Positions 45,424 through 55,484 of a stretch of DNA of 64,000 bases are shown here, in pieces. A program made the translations under genes and the position numbers. This DNA is from Cladorrhinum sp. PSN259. Lineage: Eukaryota > Ascomycota > Sordariomycetes > Sordariales > Podosporaceae. The stretch's first letter is position 1; every line of letters begins with the position of its first letter. The notes under the pieces were generated by a model. It did not search any database, was not told where the DNA came from, and saw only the letters and a list, made by a program, of their open reading frames with translations. Location: NCBI GenBank assembly GCA_033725935.1, contig MU867065.1, positions 558,001-622,000 on the forward strand. The letters run 5' to 3'.

Positions 45424-46258
45424 ATGGCCTCCAATCAACCCGCAAAATGCTGCACCATCGGCATCAAGCATGAGTAAGATTCCACTTCCCTGCTCTACTT
45501 GTGTCAGTTCGGACGAGTTCTTGACACTGACTGGCATTTGGCCAAACAGGGGCGCCCCGACCGGAAAGGCTGTCAAGATCGCCGGGAAGCACGACGGTTA
45601 CCTCGCTACGCCCCCAGAGGGCAAGGCGCACAAGGGCGTCGGCATCCTGTATCTCCCGGACGTCATTGGTATCTGGCAAAACAGCCAATTGATGGCCGAC
45701 CAGTTCGCTGCCAACGGCTACCTCACCCTCATCGTCGATACTTTCAACGGCGACGCCATCCCGCTGAACCGCCCTGGCGACTTTGACTTTATGGCCTGGT
45801 TGACCAAGGGCTCTGACGGAAACAATCCCCACACCAAGGAACACGTTGATCCCGTCGTCGTGGATGCCATCAAAGCCCTCAAGGAGGAGTACGGCATCGA
45901 GAAGCTCGGTGCTGTCGGATACTGCTTTGGCGCCAAGTATGTCGCCCGCCACTATAAGGACGGCATCCAGGTCGGATACTTTGCCCACCCCTCGTTTGTT
46001 GACGAGGACGAGCTGGCCGCCATCACTGGCCCCCTCTCGATTGCCGCCGCAGAGACCGACGCCATCTTCCCGGCCGAGAAGCGCCACAAGAGCGAGGAGA
46101 TCCTCAAAAAGACGGGCCATCCTTACCAGATCAATCTGTACTCGGGTGTAGAGCACGGGTTTTCTGTGAGAGGGGATCCCAACAACAAGTTGCAAAGATT
46201 TGCCAGAGAGCAAGCGTTTTTGCAGGCTGTGGCTTGGTTTGATGGGTACCTTTTGTAA
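45424..46258 (+). CDS. dienelactone hydrolase family protein
   Basis: Exon 1, 45424-45473, encodes MASNQPAKCCTIGIKHE. A GTAAGA donor and an AAACAG acceptor join it to exon 2, 45550-46258, giving 252 aa, the usual size. The alpha/beta-hydrolase has the family's Cys-Asp-His triad: Cys142 in GAVGYCFGAKY, Asp187 in AETDAIFP and His219 in GVEHGFSV. The N-terminal CC-T-G pattern is typical of fungal members. Bacterial DLH opens dienelactones in chloroaromatic breakdown. Fungal homologues are broad carboxyl-esterase-like hydrolases of unsettled substrate, probably cytosolic. The minus strand is also open across this gene (45464-46372), a codon-bias shadow. Confidence 0.93.
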
Positions 46259-46573
46259 ATTAAACTTAACAGTGTCCTGAACCAAAATCAGTTGCTCAAT
46301 TAGAGTTTCAAATGGCTTATATAGCACGCACAACTTTGCGGGCGGCATGAATTCTCCCTCACCTGTGTCCAAATCATCTCACTCCTTCTCTCGACCATGG
46401 CTAACCACATCGAGGAAATTTCAACTGAGATTCGGTTGTTGGTCTAAGGCCATCTCGACCTCGATGTAACGATTCCAATTCCACGCCATCTTGTTCAGAA
46501 TCCCACAATACTCACGAAATATAGGTGCCTTCCTTCAAGTTATGGATGATAATCACTAAAATCAATATTTACC
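46259..46573. other. convergent intergenic region
   Basis: 3' flanks of the hydrolase and of the minus-strand Hce2-like gene. Nothing else seen. Confidence 0.5.
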
Positions 46574-47109
46574 TTACTTGACATGATACATCCCCCAAGA
46601 CACCGTACCCCAATGCCCATCCTCTCTACTGCCGCAATCAACTTGCCCCTTTGTTCCCACCCGCCTGACGCCGTCCCCTCTGTCCCAGCCGAACTGCTCG
46701 ATAGAGAGTCTGAGCCACCGCTTCAGATCGCCGCCACCCACTGAGAACCCCGTGTGTGAGATGCCCGTGAATCCTATCACGTAGGTGCGGTAACGGGCTA
46801 GACGTTGTTGGGAGTCGTTTACTTCGCTTTATATATGTACAGTAGATCAATCAAAAGTAATTGAATTATTCAATTGGCTTGGTATGTGATTGAAAAAAGG
46901 CGTACGAACTACTCGTGATCAGAGTCTACACCAACCGTTAGTATTGGGCAGTCTTGGAGGGGAGGAGAGGCGTAGGACCCTTGGTCTTTGTGGTTGATGT
47001 CGCGGCAGAGTTCGGCGCTCTTGGAAATAGTGGTTGGGGAGCATTCCGCTGTTTGAAGGATGAGGAGGGTCGAGAGGAGGAGTTGTACTCGGAGGAAAGG
47101 GACTTTCAT
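46574..47109 (-). CDS. Hce2/Ecp2-like secreted protein, degenerate copy
   Basis: Exons 46910-47109 and 46574-46826 join in frame to 150 aa and align residue by residue with the neighbouring plus-strand gene across the splice (DHE-YEVNDSQQRLAR here, NHK-YGVSFKQRGLAK there). The N-terminus is a signal peptide (MKVPFLRVQLLLSTLLILQT). The core motifs are retained: DQGSYASPPLQDC, SVGGGDLKRW, GDGVRRVGTKGQVDCG and WGMYH, a pattern resembling the Hce2 domain of Ecp2-type effectors. One cysteine present in the paralogue is replaced by Tyr (RYRTYVIGF), leaving an odd number in the mature part. The donor GTTCGT and acceptor ATAAAG are both weak. It may be a decaying gene; if unspliced it stops after 67 codons. 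Confidence 0.58.
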
Positions 47110-47621
47110 GATGCCTGGGAGGGTGGTGTTGATCAGGCAGTTTGTTGGTGTGGGGGACATGAGTAGAGAGAGGGAGGAGAAAGGTGGAACAGATACAGCT
47201 GTGTTGATGCCGCATCTTGTAGTTTCGTGACCGGTGAGGGGGTCCGGTTTAGTGAGTGTGTTACAGACCTGCAGGGTGATAACTATCAGAAATGAGTGTC
47301 ATCGAAAAGTTAAAGTATGACAGCTGTCGGGGACGTCTGACAGGACACAGGTACCATACCGAGCGGGCAAATCTAGGTACCTGAAAACAGGTCATACCAT
47401 CAATCTCTTACCGGCAACGCATGACACGCTCAATCCAACAGTTTTCCCCTCATCACCAAGTCGCACATATGACGAGATGATAGCAAGGCCAAGTACTTAT
47501 TTCCTACCCAAATGTCTCTTTCCTTTTTTTTTCTCATTCAAACCATTCACGCTCATTAACATCAAACGTTCACAGACTGTCTCACTGTGAACCAAGTAAT
47601 TCTCAAGCAAAGTCCGAAATT
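47110..47621. promoter_or_regulatory. shared promoter region of the divergent Hce2-like pair
   Basis: The 512 bp between two head-to-head paralogues. A poly-T tract lies near 47521-47533 in front of the plus-strand gene. No coding sequence seen. Confidence 0.4.
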
Positions 47622-48149
47622 ATGAACCTCCCCACACTTACCAAGCTCCTCCTTACAAGCCTCTTTCTCGCTCTCGCCCACTCGGCCCCAGATTCTGTTT
47701 CGCCCAACGACAAGTACACAAATCCTCTAGTAAAGCGAGGCGAACTCTGCCACGATACCAATTATCAAGACCAAGGCTCCCTCGGTTCTCCATCCGTTGA
47801 GGACTGCCAGGGCCTCGCGGACCGCATCGACTACAATCACAAGTAGTACGTTTTTGACTTGTATATGATGGTTAATAATACTTGCATTTTTTTTAACAAC
47901 TGATACTCACGCAGTGGCGTATCCTTCAAGCAGCGCGGACTAGCAAAGTACAACCAGTGCATCATAGGCTTCACCGCGTGGGGTGGCACCTATTCCGTGG
48001 GCGGCGGTGATTTGCGCAGGTGGATAAACGAGTCGATCAAGAAATACGGCCGGGACATGGGGGATGGGATCAAGAGGGTGGGGAGCGAAGGTGATGTTGA
48101 GTGTGGTGGGGTGAACATGGGTACCTGGGGGATTTACCATACCAAGTAG
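47622..48149 (+). CDS. Hce2/Ecp2-like secreted protein
   Basis: Exons 47622-47845 and 47915-48149 (GTACGT donor, ACGCAG acceptor) give 152 aa. Residues 1-21 form a signal peptide (LTKLLLTSLFLALAHSAP), and VKRGELC includes a KR site suggestive of Kex2-type maturation. The mature part has four cysteines, in GELCHD, VEDCQG, NQCIIGF and VECGG, consistent with two disulfides. The order of DQGSLGSPSVEDC, YSVGGGDLRRWINESIKKYG, GIKRVGSEGDVECGG and WGIYH resembles the Hce2 domain first described in the Cladosporium fulvum effector Ecp2, a secreted, in some cases necrosis-inducing, family. Similarity is motif-level and the activity of this protein is not established. The head-to-head paralogue lies at 46574-47109. 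Confidence 0.72.
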
Positions 48150-48767
48150 GGGGGGCCTGTGTCTAGACTGGATTCTCGGGATCTTGAAATCACCTGGACT
48201 AGGTATGGGGCTCTACTCCTCTTGCATCGGCCGTGTTGGCAGAGGAGTCCGAAGGGCTCTGGCCATGTCGAATCGACTTTTGATTACTACCCAATTGGTT
48301 CACTGCAGGACTGCTGTTAATGACTCGGAATACTGTAAACTTGGATACGGGCTCTAGAGTAATTTCGATTCACGGGGTCCCCCATTCTCCTGCGTAGACG
48401 CTCAATTATCATATCCGATTGCAGATATTCCATTGCAGATTTGCCAATACAACATAGGCTAGGGCTGGTATAACGAATCATGTTAGGCTAAAAGTGCGTG
48501 CAGAGTTCTTGGTCTATTTGTTTTCCTTTTCCTTTGCTTTGGCATAGTTATCCCGACGCTTTTGTGACTGATTTCCTTGGGCGGCACGACGCTCTCGTCA
48601 TGGCAGTGGAACCGCCATGTCAGATTACCACACATTTCCTCATCCTTTGCCCTGTAGGGTGAAGTGCTCGAGAAGGCAGGCAACTTGCCGACCGTCCCGT
48701 CCCGACAACTACCTTCCGTCGCTCCCCCAGCAGCACCACTGCCGCGGTGCGGGTGCCCTGATTCATC
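48150..48767. other. convergent intergenic region, no gene seen
   Basis: 3' flanks of the Hce2-like gene and the HET-domain gene. Short open frames have no features. Confidence 0.5.
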
Positions 48768-50858
48768 TCATATAACACGAAAGGTAGCGGGTTCCTCGCC
48801 GAACACTCCTCCGTCGAGAACGCCTCTCTTCACCCGCGCCGGTACCACAGTAGGTCCGATGAACACGCAAAGAATTGGTGAGACACTCGCGCCGATTGGT
48901 TTCTTCGTTCTTTGGAGTGGACTCAAGTTTTTGAGCCGACGCAACGTCAAGAGCTCAGCCGACGCCTTCAAACGGCAGACAATATCACCTGGTCGTGTGA
49001 CGCGGGAGCCCATGCCGACAAGGCCTGAAGCCGTCCGGTATACAATCCGACACATGGACGGCCAGGTCATACGCTCGAGAAAACCCACACTCAAGGCTCC
49101 TTCAGCTCGCAGTCGCAGCGTCCTCTGTGCCTGAGCTGGCAAGCTGTCAAACAAGGAACATGGAGGCAGATAGCCGCCTTTGTCGCCCGCCTCATTTGCG
49201 TCACACCACAGCTTGTGATATTCTAGGACGTAGGCAGCGAACGATCGGCGGTGCTCTTCCAGTCTCTGATTCAATCCATCCTTGATCACTGGCTGGTCTG
49301 CTTCCTTGATACCGAACGATAGAGCGAGCGAGAGAGACTCCAACAAGGCTAGCGCGTCACGGCCGGGAGGGCCATCGGCCGGAAAGACAACCTCCCATAC
49401 GTGGTTGAGCCAAAATGGATGTTCTTTCGCCTGTTCCCGGGCCAGGTGCGTCACGGGGAAGTCGGTCGTCTCCATGCGGTGCGATACGGCCAATATCTCG
49501 TCAACCACCCAACCCCGGACTAGGAGATGCGGCAGGGGCTGGCCCGGCGTGCCATTTGTGTCACCTTCGATCCGGATCCAGTCGTCCTCAGCTTCGGCAG
49601 CGTCGATAGGGTACTTTAGGGGTGTGGTCCGGTTGATGCTATGCCAGTCAGGAGCCCAGCTCGGCATCCTACCCTCGTCAGGCGGATTCCAAACCCTCGC
49701 CTCTAAACATGGGTCAACCTCGTGGTCGACGAACTTGACGGCATCGAGTCTCCTAGTCTTTTGGATGAAGTTTACCGCCAGCTTGGTGTACAGTACGCCG
49801 CGCGAAATGGTGTAGTCGGGTTTAACAATAAGTTGTCCGTCCACAACAGCCTGCGGATGGCCAAGCAGGCTGTACACGCGATCCCGCGCATCTGTTACGC
49901 CGAGGATGCGGGCCCAGTGCATACAAGTGAGAAAGTCACGTTGGGGGGTGCCGTCGTCCTTCGTTTCCCACACCATCAGGATGTGGTGGGTGACCCAGGA
50001 CTGCAGGCCGAGATGGCTTACCAACGACGCCCCGCGGTTGTCCATGAACTGGACGAAACGGCCGATCAACGGCCAGTCGATAACTTCTAGCTCGAGGGCT
50101 TGATGGCAATGCTTGCTCTCCGCAGTTCCGTCCTCGACGACGTAGAGATCTTCAGCCTCATCGCGAGGCTTGAGCGCGGCGCACAAGATGGCCTTGCGTG
50201 CGAGCCCAAGCTCCTGCACGATCCAGGTGCGGTGGAAGTACTCGATCTCGAAGAAGACCTTGACGGATTCCCACTTCGGGGCCTGCTCTTGGAACCGGCG
50301 CTGGTCGTCCTCGGAGAGAGGCGGGAGGGTGACGTCAGGGCCGTGATGAAGCAGGATGCGCGCTTCGTTGATGCTTGCCTCTGGATCTTCCATGAAGTCA
50401 TGGATGAAGCGGATGGCGGCTAGGGTGTGACGGTGGCCCTCTTCACCCTCCTCCCAGCCAAGCCACGAAAGTACGCAATTGGCCTGGGAGTAGATGCGCC
50501 CCATCAGCTCGACCTGGGATGTTCGCTCACGGAGGTCCTCCTGGTTGATGCAGAGCGCATCGGCCCACAGCCGCCTCTTTTTCCCGGTTGATTTCGGGTG
50601 TCGAAAGGCTTTCAGGGCCCCGTGCAGGTTTACAGTGACCGAGAGAATGCTGCCGCTGACGACGAGCTCGCGCCGTTCCCGCTGGTCGCCCCATACGTAC
50701 GACAGGGCCTCGTACTGCTCACCGTCAATGGCCTGGGGCACTAGCCGGCCGACGATAGGTGCCGAGGGGTCATCCGGCTCCAGCTCAAAGATCCTTATCT
50801 GGCCTGGGGCGAGAGGAAGGTAGCAAGCTGCGTAATGGGGATGCTCGGGGTCGCTCAT
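48768..50858 (-). CDS. heterokaryon incompatibility (HET) domain protein
   Basis: A single-exon 696-aa protein; I start at 50858 (MSDPEHPHYAACYLPL), which has A at -3. The HET domain lies in about residues 45-215, with its three blocks YEALSYVWGD, LWADALCINQEDLRERTSQV and MGRIYSQANCVLSWLG. The remainder follows the common HET architecture: TWIVQELGLA, ARDRVYSLLG, PSWAPDW, and a C-terminal GDIVC and FIGPTVVP region. HET-domain proteins act in vegetative incompatibility and can trigger cell death when a partner is non-self; many paralogues have no tested role. No partner domain (NACHT, NB-ARC) is fused. The frame is open upstream to 50984, without a better start. Confidence 0.93.
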   Translation of the reverse strand: MSDPEHPHYAACYLPLAPGQIRIFELEPDDPSAPIVGRLVPQAIDGEQYEALSYVWGDQRERRELVVSGSILSVTVNLHGALKAFRHPKSTGKKRRLWADALCINQEDLRERTSQVELMGRIYSQANCVLSWLGWEEGEEGHRHTLAAIRFIHDFMEDPEASINEARILLHHGPDVTLPPLSEDDQRRFQEQAPKWESVKVFFEIEYFHRTWIVQELGLARKAILCAALKPRDEAEDLYVVEDGTAESKHCHQALELEVIDWPLIGRFVQFMDNRGASLVSHLGLQSWVTHHILMVWETKDDGTPQRDFLTCMHWARILGVTDARDRVYSLLGHPQAVVDGQLIVKPDYTISRGVLYTKLAVNFIQKTRRLDAVKFVDHEVDPCLEARVWNPPDEGRMPSWAPDWHSINRTTPLKYPIDAAEAEDDWIRIEGDTNGTPGQPLPHLLVRGWVVDEILAVSHRMETTDFPVTHLAREQAKEHPFWLNHVWEVVFPADGPPGRDALALLESLSLALSFGIKEADQPVIKDGLNQRLEEHRRSFAAYVLEYHKLWCDANEAGDKGGYLPPCSLFDSLPAQAQRTLRLRAEGALSVGFLERMTWPSMCRIVYRTASGLVGMGSRVTRPGDIVCRLKASAELLTLRRLKNLSPLQRTKKPIGASVSPILCVFIGPTVVPARVKRGVLDGGVFGEEPATFRVI

Positions 50859-51346
50859 CGTGCTTCGCGGCGTGGATGTGCGAAGGATCACCAGAAGAGA
50901 CTTGTCGCTTGTCTCTAGCCGGCAGGCATTGAGAAAGAAGGGCAGGACGAAACCGCCATGGGCTGGCCGACTTTGGTCATTCAAAATATAAGGGTGGCAC
51001 GGTCTGTGCGGAAAACGGGGAGACGGGGAGCCTCACGTCACGCGTCCATATGCTCGGACACCGACCAATGAAGTAAGCTGTTACAACTCCTGCATGAAAC
51101 TATTGCCCAGCTTTCCATTTTGCTCCCAGGCCAAACACTCCCAACTCGTCCACTTCCTGGCCTCATTTCCGATAACACCCGCGGTACCAGACTTTGCAAA
51201 CTGCCAGCAAAACGCTCCAGTAAGGCGCTGGACTACCCCTGCTCACGATTGTGTTGCGTTGTGCTGCGGCTGAACAGGGACGCAGCGGCTTACCCCTCAC
51301 TGAAACCACCACATATTTGGGTCCCATCTTGCGCGCCAGTTGCAAC
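50859..51346. promoter_or_regulatory. divergent intergenic region, HET / methyltransferase
   Basis: 488 bp between outward-facing genes. No TATA box is obvious. Confidence 0.4.
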
Positions 51347-52278
51347 ATGGCGGACTCCCACGACAGCGACTCAGGTGCACACCCCCTCATCCAGGAGTCA
51401 GCAGACAGGTACCCTCCCTTGTCCGCCCCTCCCAGTTCCCCATCTTACCACCTCCCAGACTTGACGAGCAGCACGTCTTCACCACCAAGACCCTCGGCTT
51501 CCTCCTCCACCCCAACATCCCGGCGCCGTCCGCCAGCGCAAAGATTGCCGACATCGGCACGGGCACGGGCATCTGGCTGCTCGACCTCTCCCGCTCCCTC
51601 CCCTCGACCTGCACCTTCACCGGGTTCGACATTACCCCCTCGGCCTTCCCCACGGCGCCGGGTGCAGTGCCTCCAAATGTCGCATTTCGCGTGCACGACA
51701 TGCTCGCCCCGTTCCCCGCAGAGCACCGGGGGGCCTACGACGTGGTTGCCGCCCGCTTCCTCAGCAGCGCCAGACCGCGCGCCGACTGGGCGGCCACCCT
51801 CAGGAACCTCATGACCCTACTGCGTCCGGGCGGCTGGCTGCAGTGGATCGACTCGTGCAACTTTGCCGTGTACAATTCGGCCCCGGGGACGTCGCGCGCC
51901 GCGTGTCGCGAGGTGTACGCCGGGCTGGAGCCGATGAGGAAGGAGGATGCCGTGATTGGTTTGATGATGCGGGAGGGGCGGGACCAGAGGAGGGAGGAGG
52001 TGCTGAGGGGGGTGGGGTTCGTGGATGTGCACGAGGACGTGTTTTCCACGGATCGGTTGCAGGAGGCCGAATGGCCCGGGCTGAGAGCAAAGGGGACGCG
52101 GAACGTGATGGAGTGCTTTCTGGGGTGTCTGGAGGGGTTAGCGGGAACCAAGGAGGGCAGCGAGTGGACGCGGGAGAGGCTCGAGAGAGCCAAGGTGGAG
52201 GTGGAAAGGGAGATTGATGCTGGTGTTTATCACACGCTGGATCAGGTCTGTATTGTTGGGCGGAAGCCGGAGGAGTGA
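51347..52278 (+). CDS. LaeA/UMTA-like SAM-dependent methyltransferase
   Basis: Exons 51347-51408 and 51459-52278 flank a 50-nt intron (GTACCC donor, CTCCCAG acceptor), giving 293 aa. The splice creates ESADRLDEQHVFTTKTLGFL, the usual start of fungal LaeA/UMTA-type methyltransferases. The SAM site is KIADIGTGTGIWLLDLS, followed by FTGFDITPSAFP, the acidic position in FRVHDMLAPFP, YDVVAARFLSS and LRPGGWLQWID. The C-terminal half is Arg/Glu-rich and helical. Family members include the secondary-metabolism regulator LaeA, but most are uncharacterised methyltransferases; the small size and lack of an N-terminal extension argue against it being LaeA itself. It lies divergent from the HET gene. Confidence 0.9.
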
Positions 52279-52906
52279 TCCGTTATGACTTTATTGCTAT
52301 TCTTGCGATATTGCATATTGAATTTGGAGGGAGAGTGGTAAACAGTGGCTGGTGAGAAAGTGAGACATATTCTCGTGGATCTATTTACACGGACTCAACC
52401 ACAAAGTTATGGTCGCTCAGACATTCATGCAAGAATGAAGACGGCGGCTGTCGCCGCATTGACAAACCTTTGATGTAGGGTAGTAATCTCACTGGCAGTG
52501 ACATACCTAAACTTAACTTGCCTGGTCCACGTTTTCGACCAACAGCAACCTTTATCCCTGCGACTGCCCACTCTCGATAAAGAGTGAATTGATAAAGACT
52601 ATTCAGGATTTAAGAGGAAAATAATATTCCCCTTATTTGTGTATACCAGGGATTACTAGAAGTGTTTAAGTAAGTTTAATGGCTTCATCACAGGCTCAAG
52701 TCAAACATCTCTATTTACGCAATACTAGTTCAAACAAAGGCTTTGCCAAAGGGATATTGAGATACGCAATCTCCTGAAAGCAACATGAGAGTATGTGAGT
52801 TCATGTATATGTAGTCACCTTTACAACCGGACCCTATAACCTTGCCGCTTCTCCCATATCACTCGCTTCCCAATCCAGCAGCAAGCAGCCAATCTGCCTA
52901 TCGATC
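52279..52906. other. intergenic, no gene seen
   Basis: 3' flank of the methyltransferase and promoter of the F-box gene. AT-rich, no motif recognised. Confidence 0.5.
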
Positions 52907-54269
52907 ATGCCACGCGCTAATATCGAACACTTACCCGCCGAGCTCGGTTTTGAGGTCCTCCAACACCTTGACTTTCAATCTCTCGGTGCTCTCGTGGCAG
53001 CCTCACCGGTACTTCTTGCTCAATATCTGGCGGTACAACCCAAGCTTGATCCCGTCTGGCTCAAGAACACACTCGGAAGCTATTTGCCAGAAGCACTCGC
53101 CGTTTGGTGGACTTTGACGGCCAAGAAAGGTAAACTCAGGGGGTTTCAGATTCAGTGGCTTCTAGCTCGCAGAGGCTCAGAGTTTCCTCTGGCGACGAAA
53201 ATCGACACCTCAATACAATTCTACTGGAGAAACCGACTGCAGTGCTTGCCTAGAGACCTCACACGAGCTGTCACAGGCGAACAGAGACTTGACCACAAGA
53301 CACATCTTTGGATGGCCAGGTTCAAGCACTCCAGAATTGAACCTTTGGTCGAACTGTTTTGTCACTGGGTTTCGGGAAATGCACAAGATCTTGGAATCCC
53401 CTGCCTGATTCGGCGTGGGCTTTCGGGAACAATTTTACAGAGCGATATCTCGACTTCCGAACGATACCGTATCACTCGCGCGCTTTACATGGTCCACATC
53501 CTCTGCAGGCTGAGACGGAACATGTCCCTGTCTACATCTGAGTGCTGTGGCATGGACTGCATGGCCCGGACTCAGATCGAACTTTACAGCATTTCAAACC
53601 CGAAGCATCTTATGTCCGTGCAGATGTTTTTGATTGACCTACACCTTTGCTTCCCAACGGTTCGTCGCTCAACAAGGGGTACGAACGGGGACCGGGTCGA
53701 CGAAATGACTGAAACGGGCCGGATACCGTATTCCATCCTCCCTATCCATGGTCAGTGAAGTCCCATAATAAATCCTCAGTACAACCCCATTGTTCCATTG
53801 CGCTGATACTCCCCTCTCATGCTACTTAGCCGACACAACGCAACGAAATGTGGCGAGACACCTGGCAGCAAAACACATGCTCAAGGCCGTTGAGGCACTC
53901 CCAGAAGCTCTAGATCGCGTGCGCGTCAAGCGGCACTCTCGCAACAACACAAAATTCCATCAATGGGCGAACTCTGCATTTCACGTACCCGCTGACGGGG
54001 AGGATTGGGCCAGTAACTGGGATGCAGAGTTTCTTAGATCCCTTGGAAGTGGTTACACAAAGGGGTGGGCAGGCTCGTTGGATCTCCACAAGCGCCCGTG
54101 TTCAAGCAAAGCCACCAGATGCCGAGGTTGCTGGTTCTCAAAAAAACTTGCATCCGAGAACATAACACAACTTCAGTGGGGTTACGACTTCTGGAACAAG
54201 GAGCGTCTCGAGAGGGTTGCCTCTGCGGCGCCGAAATCCGGGGCAATGAGAGCGCTGGCTGATGCATGA
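52907..54269 (+). CDS. F-box protein
   Basis: Exons 52907-53750 and 53830-54269 (GTCAGT donor, GCTGAT branch, ACTTAG acceptor) give 427 aa. Residues 5-45 (IEHLPAELGFEVLQHLDFQS, then LGALVAASPVLLAQYL) are an F-box, which would bind Skp1 in an SCF ubiquitin ligase. The rest is a mixed helical region typical of the many fungal F-box proteins without LRR or WD repeats; it holds a CRGC motif near the C-terminus. Substrate unknown. The last exon (ADTTQRNVARHLAAKHMLKA) continues the fold and ends at TGA 54267-54269. Confidence 0.82.
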
Positions 54270-55484
54270 AGAAGGAAGCCAGTAATTATGATTGGTGTCC
54301 AGGCAATTACGCATCCATATATTAGGTAGCTCTCTTTTTGTGTTGTGGAAACTGGCGATGTGATGGTACATAGCAAAGTAAACAAACCCCTACCCCTATT
54401 GTCGACCCTCTTGATTTCACTTGCTGGTGCACAGCCCGACCTCCTCATTAAGGGCACACACACTCCTCCATAGTCCGTCTTGCAGTAGTTCTTCATATCC
54501 CTGCGTATATTTTCTTTTTTGTGAGTCATAGCTGAGAGATAACAGTAGCATTCCTTTAACACCCGTCTCAAAGTTGGTTCAGCCGTACAATCTGCTCTGA
54601 CTTAACAACAATGCCATCAATCCAACTAATTGCCAAAAATACAACCCTGTCGCTTACAACAGCGTTGCCTCTTACGATACCCCCGCCTGTTCACGTCTAA
54701 CCACCCTCGTCAAGTCATTCTACTAAGTTACTGGGACCCAGGGGTAATCTATCAGAGGTATATCAAGGCAGCTCGAGTCAAGGCAACGATTCCTCTATTT
54801 CATTGCCTAAAACACTAAGATGAAGAAGAATAGAAAAGATCCCTAGAAGGACCCGCACCTTGAGAAGTGTCTATAGCAAATAAGTGACGAGGGTTAAGTT
54901 AGGGCTAGGGTTATGATCACAATGTCAGGAAGCGCCGTGACAGTCAGCACAGGGCAGCAGTAAGTTAGGGACTACCCTGATTATCTCTGCTATAAGACGA
55001 GCTTTACAATTATTATCATCATTCTTCTTACACTTCACAAGGCTTTGATTTCATTCTTAAAAAAATATGCAATCCTTCTCCCACTGTTTTATAGCGCGAG
55101 CAAACTCAAATACAAGTTGTGTGCCAAGTTTAATTAGCAGCCAACTATATTTAACTATATTTTACAATATACCTGCTCAAGCTTTCTCTGCCCGACCTCG
55201 TGGCCAAAGGGGAACTTGTGCTCTTCCCAGAGTGATGCCATTTCAGAAAGCGTTTATGTGCTTTCTCGTAGCTATCCCATTTGGGTCCGCTGAGCATCGA
55301 CCTGTAGTCTTTGGTGGAGGGTACAGGAGACTCTAGCCCTCCACATGGCGTCATCCCAGCCAGCACTCTCCACCGGTGCGACTGCAGAGATTTCTGCAAC
55401 GAACAGTCAAGATGCTTTCATTCCAGTCGTTGCTTTGGCGCTCCCACATTGTTTATATGTTCTTTAAGCCATGGTATCATTACG
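54270..55484. other. intergenic, AT-rich, no intact gene
   Basis: 1.2 kb with an AT-rich block at about 55000-55170. A minus-strand stretch from 55260 to 55180 reads like protein (MASLWEEHKFPFGHEVGQRK) but is only 25-30 codons long; it may be an extra 3' exon of the subtilase gene or a remnant. A degenerate TTAGGG-like string lies at about 54893-54915. Confidence 0.4.

Noticed and set aside
45464..46372. 302-codon minus-strand open frame opposite dienelactone hydrolase
   Set aside because: It is antisense to a gene with an intact catalytic triad; C-ending codon bias on the plus strand leaves the complementary frame free of stops.
49282..50823. Plus-strand open frames across the HET gene
   Set aside because: They are complementary to a HET protein with all three signature blocks.
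54893..54915. Telomere-like TTAGGG string
   Set aside because: Only two or three degenerate units in a non-terminal position; no evidence of a chromosome end or telomere insertion.
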